Assembly: GCA_964455935.1 (NCBI GenBank)
Contig: CAYVZU010000002.1
Span: forward strand, 28,511 to 92,510
DNA: 64,000 nt
Reading direction: 5' to 3'
Source of the DNA: CAYVZU01 sp964455935
GTDB taxonomy: Bacteria; Fibrobacterota; CAYVZU01
Below are positions 35,249-43,604 of this stretch, one piece after another; position 1 is the stretch's first letter, and each line of letters starts with the position of its first letter. The notes under the pieces are model-generated. The model searched no databases and had not been told where the DNA came from. It saw only the letters and a program-made list of their open reading frames with translations. Both the position numbers and the translations under genes were made by a program.

Positions 35249-36934
35249 ATGTCTTACTTAGTCATGGCCCGCAAATGGCGTCCCAGGGTCTTCGATGACC
35301 TGGTGGGCCAGAAGCACATCTCCGAGACGCTCAAGAAGGCCATTGTCTCGGGCCGAATTGCCCATGCCTACCTGTTCTGCGGAACCCGCGGCGTGGGCAA
35401 AACGACCTCGGCCCGAATTCTGGCCAAGGCCCTTAATTGTGCCAAGGGACCCACGGCCGAGCCCTGCGGCACCTGCCCGTCATGCACCGAGATCACAGCC
35501 GGATCCAGCATGGACGTGGTGGAGATCGACGGCGCTTCCAACCGCGGCATCGAGGACATTCGCGCCCTGCGCGAGACCGTGCAATACGCTTCCATGTCGG
35601 GTCACTACCGCGTGTTCATTATCGACGAAGTCCACATGGTGACCACACCGGCGTTCAACGCTCTTCTAAAGACGCTTGAAGAGCCGCCGCCCAACGTTGT
35701 TTTCATTTTTGCGACCACCGAACCGGCCCGCATCCCGCAGACGATTTTGTCGCGTTGCCAGCGCTACGATTTCCGGCGCATCCCTTTGTCCGAGATTCAG
35801 TCCCACCTTGCGGCGCTCTGCAAAAACGAGAGCATCACGGCGGATGTCGAATCGCTGTTTCTGATTTCGCGCAAGGCCGAAGGCAGCATGCGCGATGCCT
35901 TGAGTCTGCTGGACCAGGTCATTTCCTTCTGTCAGAACGAAATCACGTTGGCCAAAGTGCAGAATATCCTGGGCCTCGTGGGCCAGGACGTGTTCGAGAA
36001 GCTACTGGGCGGGCTGGCCGCAAAAGATTCCGCCATATGTCTGAGCGTCATCGACGACGTCTTTACATCGGGGTATGATATTACGGAATTCACGGCCGAA
36101 CTGGGAGAGCAGATCCGCTGTCTGCTGCTGGCCAAGGTCCCGGGAATGCTTTCCGCGGCCGCCGCCGGGCTTTCGGATTCCGCCATGAAGTTCTACGGCG
36201 AGGTCGCCGGACATTACAGCGACGGCGATTTGTTGCGCATGGCCCGCTGGGTTCAAGAACTCTCGCAAAGCGTGCGGCGCAGCCATTCGCCCCGTTTCGA
36301 GATCGAGCTATGCGTTTTGCGCATGCTCCAGGCCGACAGCACCGTAACGATAGCCGATGTCCTGCGTCAGTTGGGCGGGGACACCGGCGCGACGCCTGCT
36401 TCCGCGCGGACGATCCGGCCCGCAATTGCGCCCTCTCCCCTTTCCTCCAGACCGGCCCCGGCATCCGAGAAGCCGCCGCAGGCGTCACCGGCCGCGCCGG
36501 ATGCTGTACCCGCCATAATGCAGCCGCCGGCGCCAACTGGGAAACTGGAGTGGACGCGATTTCTCGACGAGATCATGCGCGAAAAGCCATTGGTTGGGAC
36601 GTTCCTCTCGCACGCGCGTATTTCGCTGACAGACCCCGCGAAAATTACGCTCCGGTTTCCCCATGAAGCCGGATTTCAACTGGAACAGGTTCAGCGCAAG
36701 GAAAATCTGGATTTCATTACGGCCAAGCTTGGCCAGGCGACCGGCGTTAAACCCGCTCTGAGTTTCGCCTTGGACCCAAAACCCGAAAATGGTCCCTCAA
36801 AGGCAACGCCCGCGGCAGGACCGGAAACCAAACCACCCGCCGGCGTTTGCTTCGACGATGCCGCGGAAAAGGAGCCCATCCTAAATCGGATCGTGGAGAT
36901 GTTTGACGGCGAAATCATGCCGGAAGCGCCTTAA
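35249..36934 (+). CDS. dnaX: DNA polymerase III tau/gamma subunit
   Basis: The 561-residue clamp-loader ATPase begins MSYLVMARKWRP. Walker A is GTRGVGKTTSA (about 45-55), followed by the four-cysteine zinc module (ALNC...PCGTCPSC), Walker B IIDEVHMV and sensor segment ATTEPARIP. A proline/alanine-rich linker at about 375-435 precedes the C-terminal domain. It loads the beta sliding clamp and links polymerase cores. It heads the dnaX-ybaB-recR group, a widespread gene order. Confidence 0.96.
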   Translation: MSYLVMARKWRPRVFDDLVGQKHISETLKKAIVSGRIAHAYLFCGTRGVGKTTSARILAKALNCAKGPTAEPCGTCPSCTEITAGSSMDVVEIDGASNRGIEDIRALRETVQYASMSGHYRVFIIDEVHMVTTPAFNALLKTLEEPPPNVVFIFATTEPARIPQTILSRCQRYDFRRIPLSEIQSHLAALCKNESITADVESLFLISRKAEGSMRDALSLLDQVISFCQNEITLAKVQNILGLVGQDVFEKLLGGLAAKDSAICLSVIDDVFTSGYDITEFTAELGEQIRCLLLAKVPGMLSAAAAGLSDSAMKFYGEVAGHYSDGDLLRMARWVQELSQSVRRSHSPRFEIELCVLRMLQADSTVTIADVLRQLGGDTGATPASARTIRPAIAPSPLSSRPAPASEKPPQASPAAPDAVPAIMQPPAPTGKLEWTRFLDEIMREKPLVGTFLSHARISLTDPAKITLRFPHEAGFQLEQVQRKENLDFITAKLGQATGVKPALSFALDPKPENGPSKATPAAGPETKPPAGVCFDDAAEKEPILNRIVEMFDGEIMPEAP

Positions 36935-37042
36935 AATGTTGGACGTATGACGTGAAACGCAAAACGATAAACAATAGACGCTTGAAGATTTAGAAAAGTT
37001 TAACAATAACCAAGACAAGAAGAAAAGACGCGGAGGATTTCA

Positions 37043-37351
37043 GTGGCAAAAGGCATGCAGAATCTGATGAAGCAGGCCCAGAAAATGCAGAGCCAGATGA
37101 TGGCCATGCAAGAGGAAATCGAGAAGGAAACCGTCGAAGGTACGGCCGGCGGCGGCATGGTAAAGGTCGTGGTCAACGGCAAGCACCAGGTGGTCTCGGT
37201 GAAAATCGACCCGCAGGCGGTTGATCCCAACGATGTGGAGATGCTGGAAGATTTGATTCTGGCCGCCATTAATCAGGCCCATGAGGCCATTGTCGCCAAA
37301 GCCAACAGCAAATACTCCGGCCTCGGTCTCAACATTCCCGGGCTCACGTAG
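37043..37351 (+). CDS. ybaB: YbaB/EbfC nucleoid-associated protein
   Basis: The 102-residue protein starts at GTG 37043 with GGAGG six bases upstream. MAKGMQNLMKQAQKMQSQM, GGGMVKVVVNG and a long C-terminal helix ending in LGLNIPGL fit the YbaB family, a DNA-binding dimer. It stands between dnaX and recR as in many bacteria. Confidence 0.95.
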   Translation: MAKGMQNLMKQAQKMQSQMMAMQEEIEKETVEGTAGGGMVKVVVNGKHQVVSVKIDPQAVDPNDVEMLEDLILAAINQAHEAIVAKANSKYSGLGLNIPGLT

Positions 37352-37394
37352 GTCATGGGTTCGTTGGTATTCACCATGAAACTTTCGTTCATTT

Positions 37395-37477
37395 GCGCCC
37401 TCCCTCAATCCCTCCCGCGGGGAGGGAAACGTGAGGAATGGGCCTGGAAGTCCCCCTGCGAGGGATTTAGGGGGCGC
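37395..37477. repeat. Palindromic GC-rich repeat between ybaB and recR
   Basis: GCGCCCTCCCTCAATCCCTC at the left pairs imperfectly with GAGGGATTTAGGGGGCGC at the right; an inner CCCGCGGGG palindrome lies near 37414. It is transcribed within the dnaX-ybaB-recR unit and would fold as a hairpin. Confidence 0.55.
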
Positions 37478-37488
37478 TGATTAGCCAT

Positions 37489-38088
37489 ATGAGTTCTTTT
37501 GCTCCTTGCATTATCCGGTTGATCGATGAATTCGCCAAACTGCCGTCGATCGGCCCCAAAACCGCTCAACGCCTGGCGTACCATCTTCTGAAACGGCCGG
37601 CGCCGGAGTCCGAGGCCCTGTGCCAGGCCGTTCTGGAGGCCAAGCGCAAAGTGCGCAATTGCCGGGTCTGCTTCAACTATACCGAGGAAAATCCTTGCGC
37701 AATCTGCGCGGACCCGCGCCGGGACCAGGCCAAGATTTGCGTGGTCGAGCAGGCCTCGGACATTCTGCCGTTCGAGCGCACCGCCGCTTTCCACGGCCTT
37801 TATCATGTTCTGGGCGGCGCGCTTTCGCCGCTGGATGGTGTGACACATGAAGACATCCGCGTAAGCGAGCTTTTAACGCGCATCAAAAACGGCGTCACCG
37901 AAGTGATTGTCGCCACCAATTCTTCCTCGGCCGGAGAAGCCACGGCCCTCTACCTTGCCAAGCGGCTCAAGGATGCGGGCGAGATCACGGTCACCCGCAT
38001 CGCCCGCGGCATTCCCATGGGCAGCGAATTGGAGTTCGCCGACGAAGTGACCCTGTACCGTGCGCTCCAGGACAGAGTGGGAATATAA
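37489..38088 (+). CDS. recR: Recombination mediator protein RecR
   Basis: The 199-residue protein has an N-terminal helix-hairpin-helix (KLPSIGPKTAQRLAYHLL), a four-cysteine zinc finger (CRVCFNY...CAICADP), and a Toprim domain with VVEQASDILPFE and ATNSSSAGEATALYL. It ends in the usual GSELEFADEVTL. It helps load RecA with RecO/RecF at gapped DNA. Length is exactly that of the family. Confidence 0.97.
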   Translation: MSSFAPCIIRLIDEFAKLPSIGPKTAQRLAYHLLKRPAPESEALCQAVLEAKRKVRNCRVCFNYTEENPCAICADPRRDQAKICVVEQASDILPFERTAAFHGLYHVLGGALSPLDGVTHEDIRVSELLTRIKNGVTEVIVATNSSSAGEATALYLAKRLKDAGEITVTRIARGIPMGSELEFADEVTLYRALQDRVGI

Positions 38089-38090
38089 AG

Positions 38091-38187
38091 AAATTATTAA
38101 TTGAGAATTGATAATTATGAATTTCTGAGATAATGGAATCTTTTCCGTTCCGACAATTAATAATTCATAATTAATAATTCATAATTT
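38091..38187. repeat. AT-rich palindromic repeat downstream of recR
   Basis: AATTATTAATTGAGAATTG at the left and AATTAATAATTCATAATT at the right form long imperfect inverted repeats around a 35-base centre. A shorter sequence of the same style flanks 4322-4356. No coding sign. Confidence 0.55.
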
Positions 38188-38204
38188 TACTGTACTGAGG
38201 ATTC

Positions 38205-38705
38205 ATGAAGGCAAATTTTCTTGAGACCTGGTCCACCCGGTTCTTCGGCAGTGTTGCCTTTCTTGGGTTTATTCCCGGCATGCCCGGCACCATTGGGGCG
38301 GCGGCGGGCGGCGGGCTGGCCTGGCTGGCTCTTCACCGTTGGACGGTTCCCCTGCCCTACTATGTTGTGCTGCTGGCGGTCCTTTCCATCCCCTGTTTCT
38401 TTTTCGCCGAACGAAGCCAAAAGAGTTTTGGCCGCCATGACCCCTCCGCCTTTGTCCTGGACGAGGTGCTGGGCCAGATGATCGCCTTCATTGGCATCGC
38501 CCTGACGCCCAAGAGCCTGCTGATGGGCTTTCTGTATTTCCGTTTCTTCGATATCATCAAGCCCTATCCCATTGGCGAGTCGCAGCGCATTGAAGGCGGT
38601 GTTGGGGTTGTTGTCGACGATATTCTTGCAGGCCTTGCCGCGTGCGCTTCCCTCCATGCCACGCTGATCATTTATCATGCGGCCATGACCTATTTGGCTC
38701 GATGA
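38205..38705 (+). CDS. pgpA: Phosphatidylglycerophosphatase A
   Basis: The 166-residue membrane enzyme has GFIPGMPGTIG, DPSAFVLDEVLGQM (catalytic acidic cluster) and RFFDIIKPYPI followed by GGVGVVVDDILAG. It dephosphorylates phosphatidylglycerol phosphate in phospholipid synthesis. Its stop overlaps the cinA start as ATGA, so the two are translationally coupled. Confidence 0.94.
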   Translation: MKANFLETWSTRFFGSVAFLGFIPGMPGTIGAAAGGGLAWLALHRWTVPLPYYVVLLAVLSIPCFFFAERSQKSFGRHDPSAFVLDEVLGQMIAFIGIALTPKSLLMGFLYFRFFDIIKPYPIGESQRIEGGVGVVVDDILAGLAACASLHATLIIYHAAMTYLAR

Positions 38706-39934
38706 ACGCCGAACTCCTGCCCATCGGCAACGAACTCCTGTCCGGACGCATCGTTGACACAAATTCGTCCTACATGGCCCGCGCTCTGGCCGGCATTGGT
38801 ATTCGCGTGCGATGGGTGACCATGGTCGGCGATGAAGAAGCCGAGATTTTTTCCGCCCTGCAGCGGGCCTGGAACCGGGCCGATGTCGTCATTGCAACAG
38901 GCGGCCTGGGTCCCACGGACGATGACATTACCCGGCATGCCATCGCAAAAGTATTTGGGGTCCCCCTCGAACTGCGCCAGGAACTATTGGAGCCTCTGCG
39001 CGCCTTCTTTGCCCGGATCAACCGCCCCTTCTCAAAGACCAACGAAATCCAGGCCTGGATGCCCTGCGGGGCAAAGGTCATTGCCAATCCGGCGGGAACC
39101 GCGCCAGGCATCTGTATGGAGCGTGACGGTAAAGTTTTCTTCTCGCTTCCCGGCGTCCCCCGCGAAATGAAGGTGATGATGCAGGAAACGGTTCTTCCGG
39201 CTTTGCGCACCATTGGCAAAGGCCAGGTGATTCTGGAGCGTGCGCTCCGCACAGCCGGAATCGGCGAGTCATCGCTGTTCGCGTTATTGGAAAAAAGGCT
39301 TCAACCCGGCCCGGTGCGCATCGGCTACCTTCCCGAGGTGCAGGGCGTCACGATCACTCTGGCCGTCGGCCCCATGGAACCCAGCATGGCCGTTCAGGAA
39401 TTGGATCGCGTCGAGGCAACGATCCGGCAATTGGCGGGCGCGCACATTTTTGGGCGGGATGGCGATACACTGGCTTCGGTGGTGGGCCAACTTCTTCAGA
39501 AAAAACGCAAGACCCTGGCGGTAGCGGAATCCTGCACCGGCGGATTGTTGGGCGGCATGATCACCGAGATTTCCGGAAGCTCCGCCTATTTCGAAGGCGG
39601 TTGGATCACCTACAGCAACCGGGCTAAATCCATGAAACTTGGCGTTGATCCCATGATCCTTTCGCAACACGGCGCGGTGAGCCGGGAAACGGCCGAATCC
39701 ATGGCTCGTGGCGCTCGCGAAGGCGCGGGGTCCGATTTCGCCCTTGCCATAACCGGAATTGCAGGCCCCACGGGCGGAACCCCCGAGAAGCCGGTGGGGA
39801 CCGTGTGGATCGCGCTTGCGACGAAAGATCGTGTCTTTTCGGAAATGAATGTTTTCCTCGGGAACCGGTCCGAGGTTCGCAGCCGCGCCGCAAACCGGGC
39901 GTTGTTCATTCTGTGGAACGAACTGCGCGCTTGA
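38702..39934 (+). CDS. cinA: CinA: MoCF-like domain plus nicotinamide-nucleotide amidase
   Basis: The 410-residue protein starts at ATG 38702, overlapping pgpA by four bases. The N-terminal COG1058-type domain (1-165) has IGNELLSGRIVDTN and TGGLGPTDDD. The C-terminal amidase domain (about 255-405) has AVAESCTGGLLGG and ITGIAGPTGGTPEKPVGTVW. It is involved in pyridine-nucleotide repair and, in some species, is coexpressed with recA for transformation. The pgpA-cinA-recA order is common. Confidence 0.95.
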   Translation: MNAELLPIGNELLSGRIVDTNSSYMARALAGIGIRVRWVTMVGDEEAEIFSALQRAWNRADVVIATGGLGPTDDDITRHAIAKVFGVPLELRQELLEPLRAFFARINRPFSKTNEIQAWMPCGAKVIANPAGTAPGICMERDGKVFFSLPGVPREMKVMMQETVLPALRTIGKGQVILERALRTAGIGESSLFALLEKRLQPGPVRIGYLPEVQGVTITLAVGPMEPSMAVQELDRVEATIRQLAGAHIFGRDGDTLASVVGQLLQKKRKTLAVAESCTGGLLGGMITEISGSSAYFEGGWITYSNRAKSMKLGVDPMILSQHGAVSRETAESMARGAREGAGSDFALAITGIAGPTGGTPEKPVGTVWIALATKDRVFSEMNVFLGNRSEVRSRAANRALFILWNELRA

Positions 39935-40001
39935 ACTGCCAAAAGAATACAAAGTATTTCATGTGCGGCTTGAAAATCGATTTTTACCAGGAGGAATTGG
40001 C

Positions 40002-41030
40002 ATGGTCGAACAAGACAAGAACAAACTGAAGGCCGTGGAAGTCGCGGTCGCGCAGATCGAGAAAAATTATGGCAAGGGCTCAATTATGCGCCTGGGGACG
40101 AACAATGTGCTGGATATCCAGACCATATCAACAGGCTCGATTTCGCTGGACATGGCCTTGGGCGTGGGCGGAGTGCCGCGCAGCCGGATCATCGAGATTT
40201 ACGGGCCCGAAGCGTCGGGCAAAACAACCCTCGCCCTGCACATCGTGGCCGAGTCCCAGAAAACCGGCGGCATCGCCGCATTCATCGACGCCGAGCATGC
40301 GTTTGACCCGGTCTATGCCAGAAAATTGGGGGTTGATGTCGACAATCTTCTCGTGTCCCAGCCGGATACGGGCGAACAGGCCCTGGACATAACCGAAACT
40401 CTGGTCCGCTCCGGCGCCGTGGATGTGGTGGTGATCGATTCCGTGGCCGCGCTGGTGCCCCAGGCCGAGTTGGAAGGCGAGATGGGCGACAGCCATATGG
40501 GTTTGCAGGCGCGCCTCATGAGCCAGGCATTGCGAAAGCTGACCGGAATCGTCAGCCGATCCAAGACCTGCCTCATCTTCATCAATCAGCTCCGCATGAA
40601 GATCGGCGTGATGTTCGGCAATCCCGAAACCACAACCGGCGGCAATGCCCTTAAGTTCTACGCCTCGGTGCGAATCGACATCCGCCGGATCCAGGCGATC
40701 AAGGAAGGCGAACAAGTGATCGGCTCGCACGTCAAGATCAAAGTCGTCAAGAACAAGGTGGCGCCGCCGTTTCGTGAAACCGAGGTCGACATTCTCTACG
40801 GCGAGGGCGTATCCAAGGAGGGCGATCTTCTGGATATGGCCTCGGCGCGCGAGATTATTCAGAAGAGCGGAACCTGGTTCAGCTACGGAAAAGAACGCAT
40901 CGGCCAGGGCCGGGAGAATGCCCGCAAGTACCTCAAAGAGAATCCTGATGCAGCCAAGGAAATCGAAGGCAAGATCCGAGCCATGTTCGCCTCGGCCGTG
41001 AAAATCGAGCCGGTGGCGGCAGCCGAGTAG
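40002..41030 (+). CDS. recA: Recombinase RecA
   Basis: The 342-residue protein starts at ATG 40002 behind AGGAGG. Walker A is GPEASGKTT (68-76), followed by FIDAEHAFDP, VVIDSVAALVP (Walker B), the L1/L2 DNA-binding loops and FINQLRMKIGVMFGNPETTTGG. It forms filaments for strand exchange and triggers LexA cleavage in other bacteria. I found no LexA-type operator upstream. It is 67 bases after cinA, so a shared transcript is possible. Confidence 0.98.
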   Translation: MVEQDKNKLKAVEVAVAQIEKNYGKGSIMRLGTNNVLDIQTISTGSISLDMALGVGGVPRSRIIEIYGPEASGKTTLALHIVAESQKTGGIAAFIDAEHAFDPVYARKLGVDVDNLLVSQPDTGEQALDITETLVRSGAVDVVVIDSVAALVPQAELEGEMGDSHMGLQARLMSQALRKLTGIVSRSKTCLIFINQLRMKIGVMFGNPETTTGGNALKFYASVRIDIRRIQAIKEGEQVIGSHVKIKVVKNKVAPPFRETEVDILYGEGVSKEGDLLDMASAREIIQKSGTWFSYGKERIGQGRENARKYLKENPDAAKEIEGKIRAMFASAVKIEPVAAAE

Positions 41031-41039
41031 CTTTTTGCG

Positions 41040-41065
41040 GCGCCGCGGCCCTGTTGCCGCGGCGC
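41040..41065 (+). terminator. GC-rich hairpin after recA
   Basis: GCGCCGCGGC pairs perfectly with GCCGCGGCGC across a six-base loop, starting 9 bases after the recA stop. No T-run follows, so it may instead protect the mRNA 3' end. Confidence 0.5.
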
Positions 41066-41101
41066 TCCATTTCATTACTTTAAGCATTTCATACTAAACC
41101 A

Positions 41102-41128
41102 CCCTCGACTTCAAATCGAGGGGTTTTT
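41102..41128 (+). terminator. Intrinsic terminator candidate
   Basis: CCCTCGA pairs with TCGAGGG across a seven-base loop and is followed by G and five Ts. It could be the real end of the recA transcript. Confidence 0.5.
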
Positions 41129-41163
41129 AGAAACGGTCGACTCGAAGTCGACGAAAATAGCAT

Positions 41164-41238
41164 TGTCATTTCGACGAGTCTGCGAGGAGAAATCCTCCGG
41201 CCAAAAAGATTTCTCGCCCTTCGGGCTTCGAAATGACA
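41164..41238. repeat. Inverted-repeat element, family C copy 1 (TGTCATTTCGA...TCGAAATGACA)
   Basis: A 75-bp palindromic element with perfect 11-base ends TGTCATTTCGA and TCGAAATGACA and inner GAGAAATC...GATTTCTC. The second copy is at 63400-63475 in the same orientation. Similar TGTCATTTCGA palindromes are widespread in several bacterial phyla. Confidence 0.8.
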
Positions 41239-41316
41239 GACTTCGCCTGAAGGCGAGGGGGTTCCACCATCCCCGGAGCGGATACTAACCCGCGGCAGAG
41301 ACCGCCCAAATTACGC

Positions 41317-42246
41317 ATGGACGCACACCCCATTATCTTCCTGGACAACGTCTGTAAGAGCTTCGGTTCTTTGCAGGTTGTCAATCATCTCTCCTTTTCA
41401 ATCGAGCGGGGCATCTGTTTTGGCCTGCTGGGCCCCAACGGCGCCGGCAAGACCACCACAGTTCAAATGATCACGGCGCAGTACCCCTATCTTGCCGGAT
41501 CCATCCGCGTGTTCGACATGGAAGTGAAGGACAATCCGCGCCGCGTCAAAGCCCGTATGGGCATTTGTCCGCAAAACGCAAACCTCGATCCCGATTTCGA
41601 TGTCCTGCGCAACCTGGAAGTCTATGCGATGTATTACGGAATTCCGCACGCCGTCGCGCGGCCGCGCATCGATGAACAACTGCGATTCTGGGGACTCGAA
41701 GAAAAGAGAAAAGAAAAAACCCGCAACCTGTCGGGCGGCATGGTGCGGCGCCTTCTTTTTGCGCGGGCGCTTATCAACCGGCCCGAGCTCCTGATTCTTG
41801 ACGAGCCGACCACCGGACTCGACCCGCAAACCCGGCGCACGGTGTGGGATAAGGTAACAAGCCTCAAAAAGAACGGCACAACAATTCTCCTTACCACGCA
41901 CTACATGGAAGAAGCGCAGAAGCTGTGCAATCGTGTGGTCGTGATGGACAAGGGAAACAAACTGACCGACGATTCGCCCGAAGTCTTGATTCGGGATATC
42001 ATTGGCCATGAAGTCCTGGAAATCGAGGGAAATGATCCGGCATCCCAAAGCTGGCTCCGCAATGGGGCCTCTTCGAATGGAATCGAGTGGTTCGAGGCGG
42101 GATCCAAGCTCTTTGTCCATTGCCGAACCTGTCGCAAGGTCTCGCTGGCGGAAACGGCCGTGGCCGGGGGCGTCAAAACGTTTACAGCCCGGCCGCCCAA
42201 CCTGGAAGACGTTTACCTGAAATTAACGGGAAAGAGTCTGTCGTAA
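41317..42246 (+). CDS. ABC transporter ATPase (NodI/DrrA type)
   Basis: The 309-residue protein has Walker A GPNGAGKTT (about 41-49), the Q-loop in GICPQNANLDPDFDV, signature LSGGM, Walker B LLILDEPTTGLDPQTR and H-loop TTHYMEEA. A C-terminal extension of about 80 residues is typical of the DrrA/NodI class, which exports lipids, drugs or oligosaccharides. The permease gene follows after 202 bases containing a repeat element. Substrate not predictable. Confidence 0.92.
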   Translation: MDAHPIIFLDNVCKSFGSLQVVNHLSFSIERGICFGLLGPNGAGKTTTVQMITAQYPYLAGSIRVFDMEVKDNPRRVKARMGICPQNANLDPDFDVLRNLEVYAMYYGIPHAVARPRIDEQLRFWGLEEKRKEKTRNLSGGMVRRLLFARALINRPELLILDEPTTGLDPQTRRTVWDKVTSLKKNGTTILLTTHYMEEAQKLCNRVVVMDKGNKLTDDSPEVLIRDIIGHEVLEIEGNDPASQSWLRNGASSNGIEWFEAGSKLFVHCRTCRKVSLAETAVAGGVKTFTARPPNLEDVYLKLTGKSLS

Positions 42247-42254
42247 CAAGGAAA

Positions 42255-42435
42255 GTAACGGCTCAGATTCTCATGAAACCACAGAGAGAAATCCGAGTTA
42301 GGAAGGAGAGCACAGAGGGAAATCTTTCTGGCGCGCACCGCGCCGGAATCGATCTTTTCCCACTCTGTGTCCTCTTCTCCAGCCTCAGTGCTTCTCTGTG
42401 GTTTCATGATTCTTTCGAGATACGTAAGTAGTTAC
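42255..42435. repeat. Inverted-repeat element, family B copy 1, inside ABC operon
   Basis: A 181-bp element whose outer parts pair: ATGAAACCACAGAGAGAA near the left and TTCTCTGTGGTTTCATG near the right, with GTAAC and GTTAC at the ends. A GC-rich centre reads CTTTCTGGCGCGCACCGCGC. It is nearly identical to the inverse of 53299-53480. It lies between the ABC ATPase and permease genes. Confidence 0.85.
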
Positions 42436-42448
42436 AAAAGAAAATATT

Positions 42449-43237
42449 ATGCCTGTCGCACTTCGAAATCTCTCATGGAAGTTTCTGCTGGTCTGGAAAC
42501 GAAATTTTCAGGTATTTCTGCATATCTGGTATGTCGATGTCATTCCTCCGCTGATGGAACCGCTGATCTACTACCTTGCGTTTGGCCTGGGTCTTTCAAG
42601 CTTCATGCGAATGATTCAATATGCGGGCATCGAAATGACATACCAGGCCTATGTTGCCCCGGGAATTGTTTCCATCGCGGTAATGAATTACGCGTTTTTC
42701 GAGTGTACGTATTCCTCGTTTGTCCGCATGGAAATCCAAAGAACATACGAAGCGATTACGGCCACTCCACTGCTGCTTGAAGATGTTATCGCCGGAGAAA
42801 TCTCCTGGGGCGCAACCCGTTCCGTGGCGACCGGCGCGGCAATTGTTTTGATTCTCCAGTTCTTCGCGCCTGTGCACTGGGCCGGATTCGGTTGGATTCT
42901 TCTGGCCGGCCTGCTGGGCGGACTGTTCTTCGCCGCGCTGGGGATGCTCTTTACCGGCATTCTTCCAACCATCGACAAGTTCAACTATCCCGTATTCTTC
43001 CTGATCACCCCGATGACGTTTCTAAGCGGGACCTTTTTTCCCGTCGAAAATTTTGGCCCCTCAATGGCGAAGATCGCGGAACTGCTCCCTCTCACACACA
43101 TAACAAGACTGATTCGAAATGCCTACATGGGCATCCACTCGGGCCGGGAATGGTTCAGCGTTCTCTACCTGATCGTGACGGTGCCCATCATCACAACGGC
43201 CGCAATCACCGCGGTGCGCAAGAGGGTAATTCATTAG
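42449..43237 (+). CDS. ABC-2 type permease (NodJ/DrrB type)
   Basis: The 262-residue protein has six hydrophobic segments. YQAYVAPGIVSIAVMNYAFFECTYSSFVRME and PMTFLSGTFFPVENFGP are typical of NodJ-like ABC-2 permeases. It is the membrane partner of the ATPase encoded upstream. There is no strong ribosome site before ATG 42449, and the family B repeat ends only 13 bases upstream. Confidence 0.92.
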   Translation: MPVALRNLSWKFLLVWKRNFQVFLHIWYVDVIPPLMEPLIYYLAFGLGLSSFMRMIQYAGIEMTYQAYVAPGIVSIAVMNYAFFECTYSSFVRMEIQRTYEAITATPLLLEDVIAGEISWGATRSVATGAAIVLILQFFAPVHWAGFGWILLAGLLGGLFFAALGMLFTGILPTIDKFNYPVFFLITPMTFLSGTFFPVENFGPSMAKIAELLPLTHITRLIRNAYMGIHSGREWFSVLYLIVTVPIITTAAITAVRKRVIH

Positions 43238-43604
43238 ACTGTGTGTCTGCCGCATCAAGCAAGAAAGCGTAGATCCTCCTATGGAAATATGCGGATTCGG
43301 GGAAGAGCATTTAAGAAATAATAGTTGGTAGATTGTAGTTTGTAGTTTCGGAGAAACGCACCATGCCTTGACCCTTGGACTGATTCCGGTCCGGTCATGA
43401 ACTATGATCTACAAATTACAAACTACCACTTACCAACTCGGTTTCCGGCTTTGCCGGATTAGGAAGGATGCGCCGGAACTCGGGAAATATGGATGTTATC
43501 ATAGCCCCGCAGACCGGTTCGAATTTTCGCCATAAAAAGGGTTGCTTGATTCCGCCCTGTCCATCGGCCATATCTTGTTGAATCATGCAGCCTGGAGGAA
43601 GATT
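43238..43604. other. Intergenic region with a palindromic repeat
   Basis: No gene recognised between the permease and activase genes. It contains the palindrome at 43323-43438 and presumably the activase promoter downstream of it. Confidence 0.45.
43323..43438. repeat. Imperfect inverted-repeat element (AGTTGGTA...TACCAACT)
   Basis: About 26 bases at the left (AGTTGGTAGATTGTAGTTTG) pair imperfectly with the right end (CAAACTACCACTTACCAACT), around a 65-base centre. Single copy in this window. Confidence 0.6.

Noticed and set aside
39935..40001. LexA/SOS operator upstream of recA
   Set aside because: I looked for CTG-N10-CAG and GAAC-type operators in the cinA-recA gap and found none convincing.
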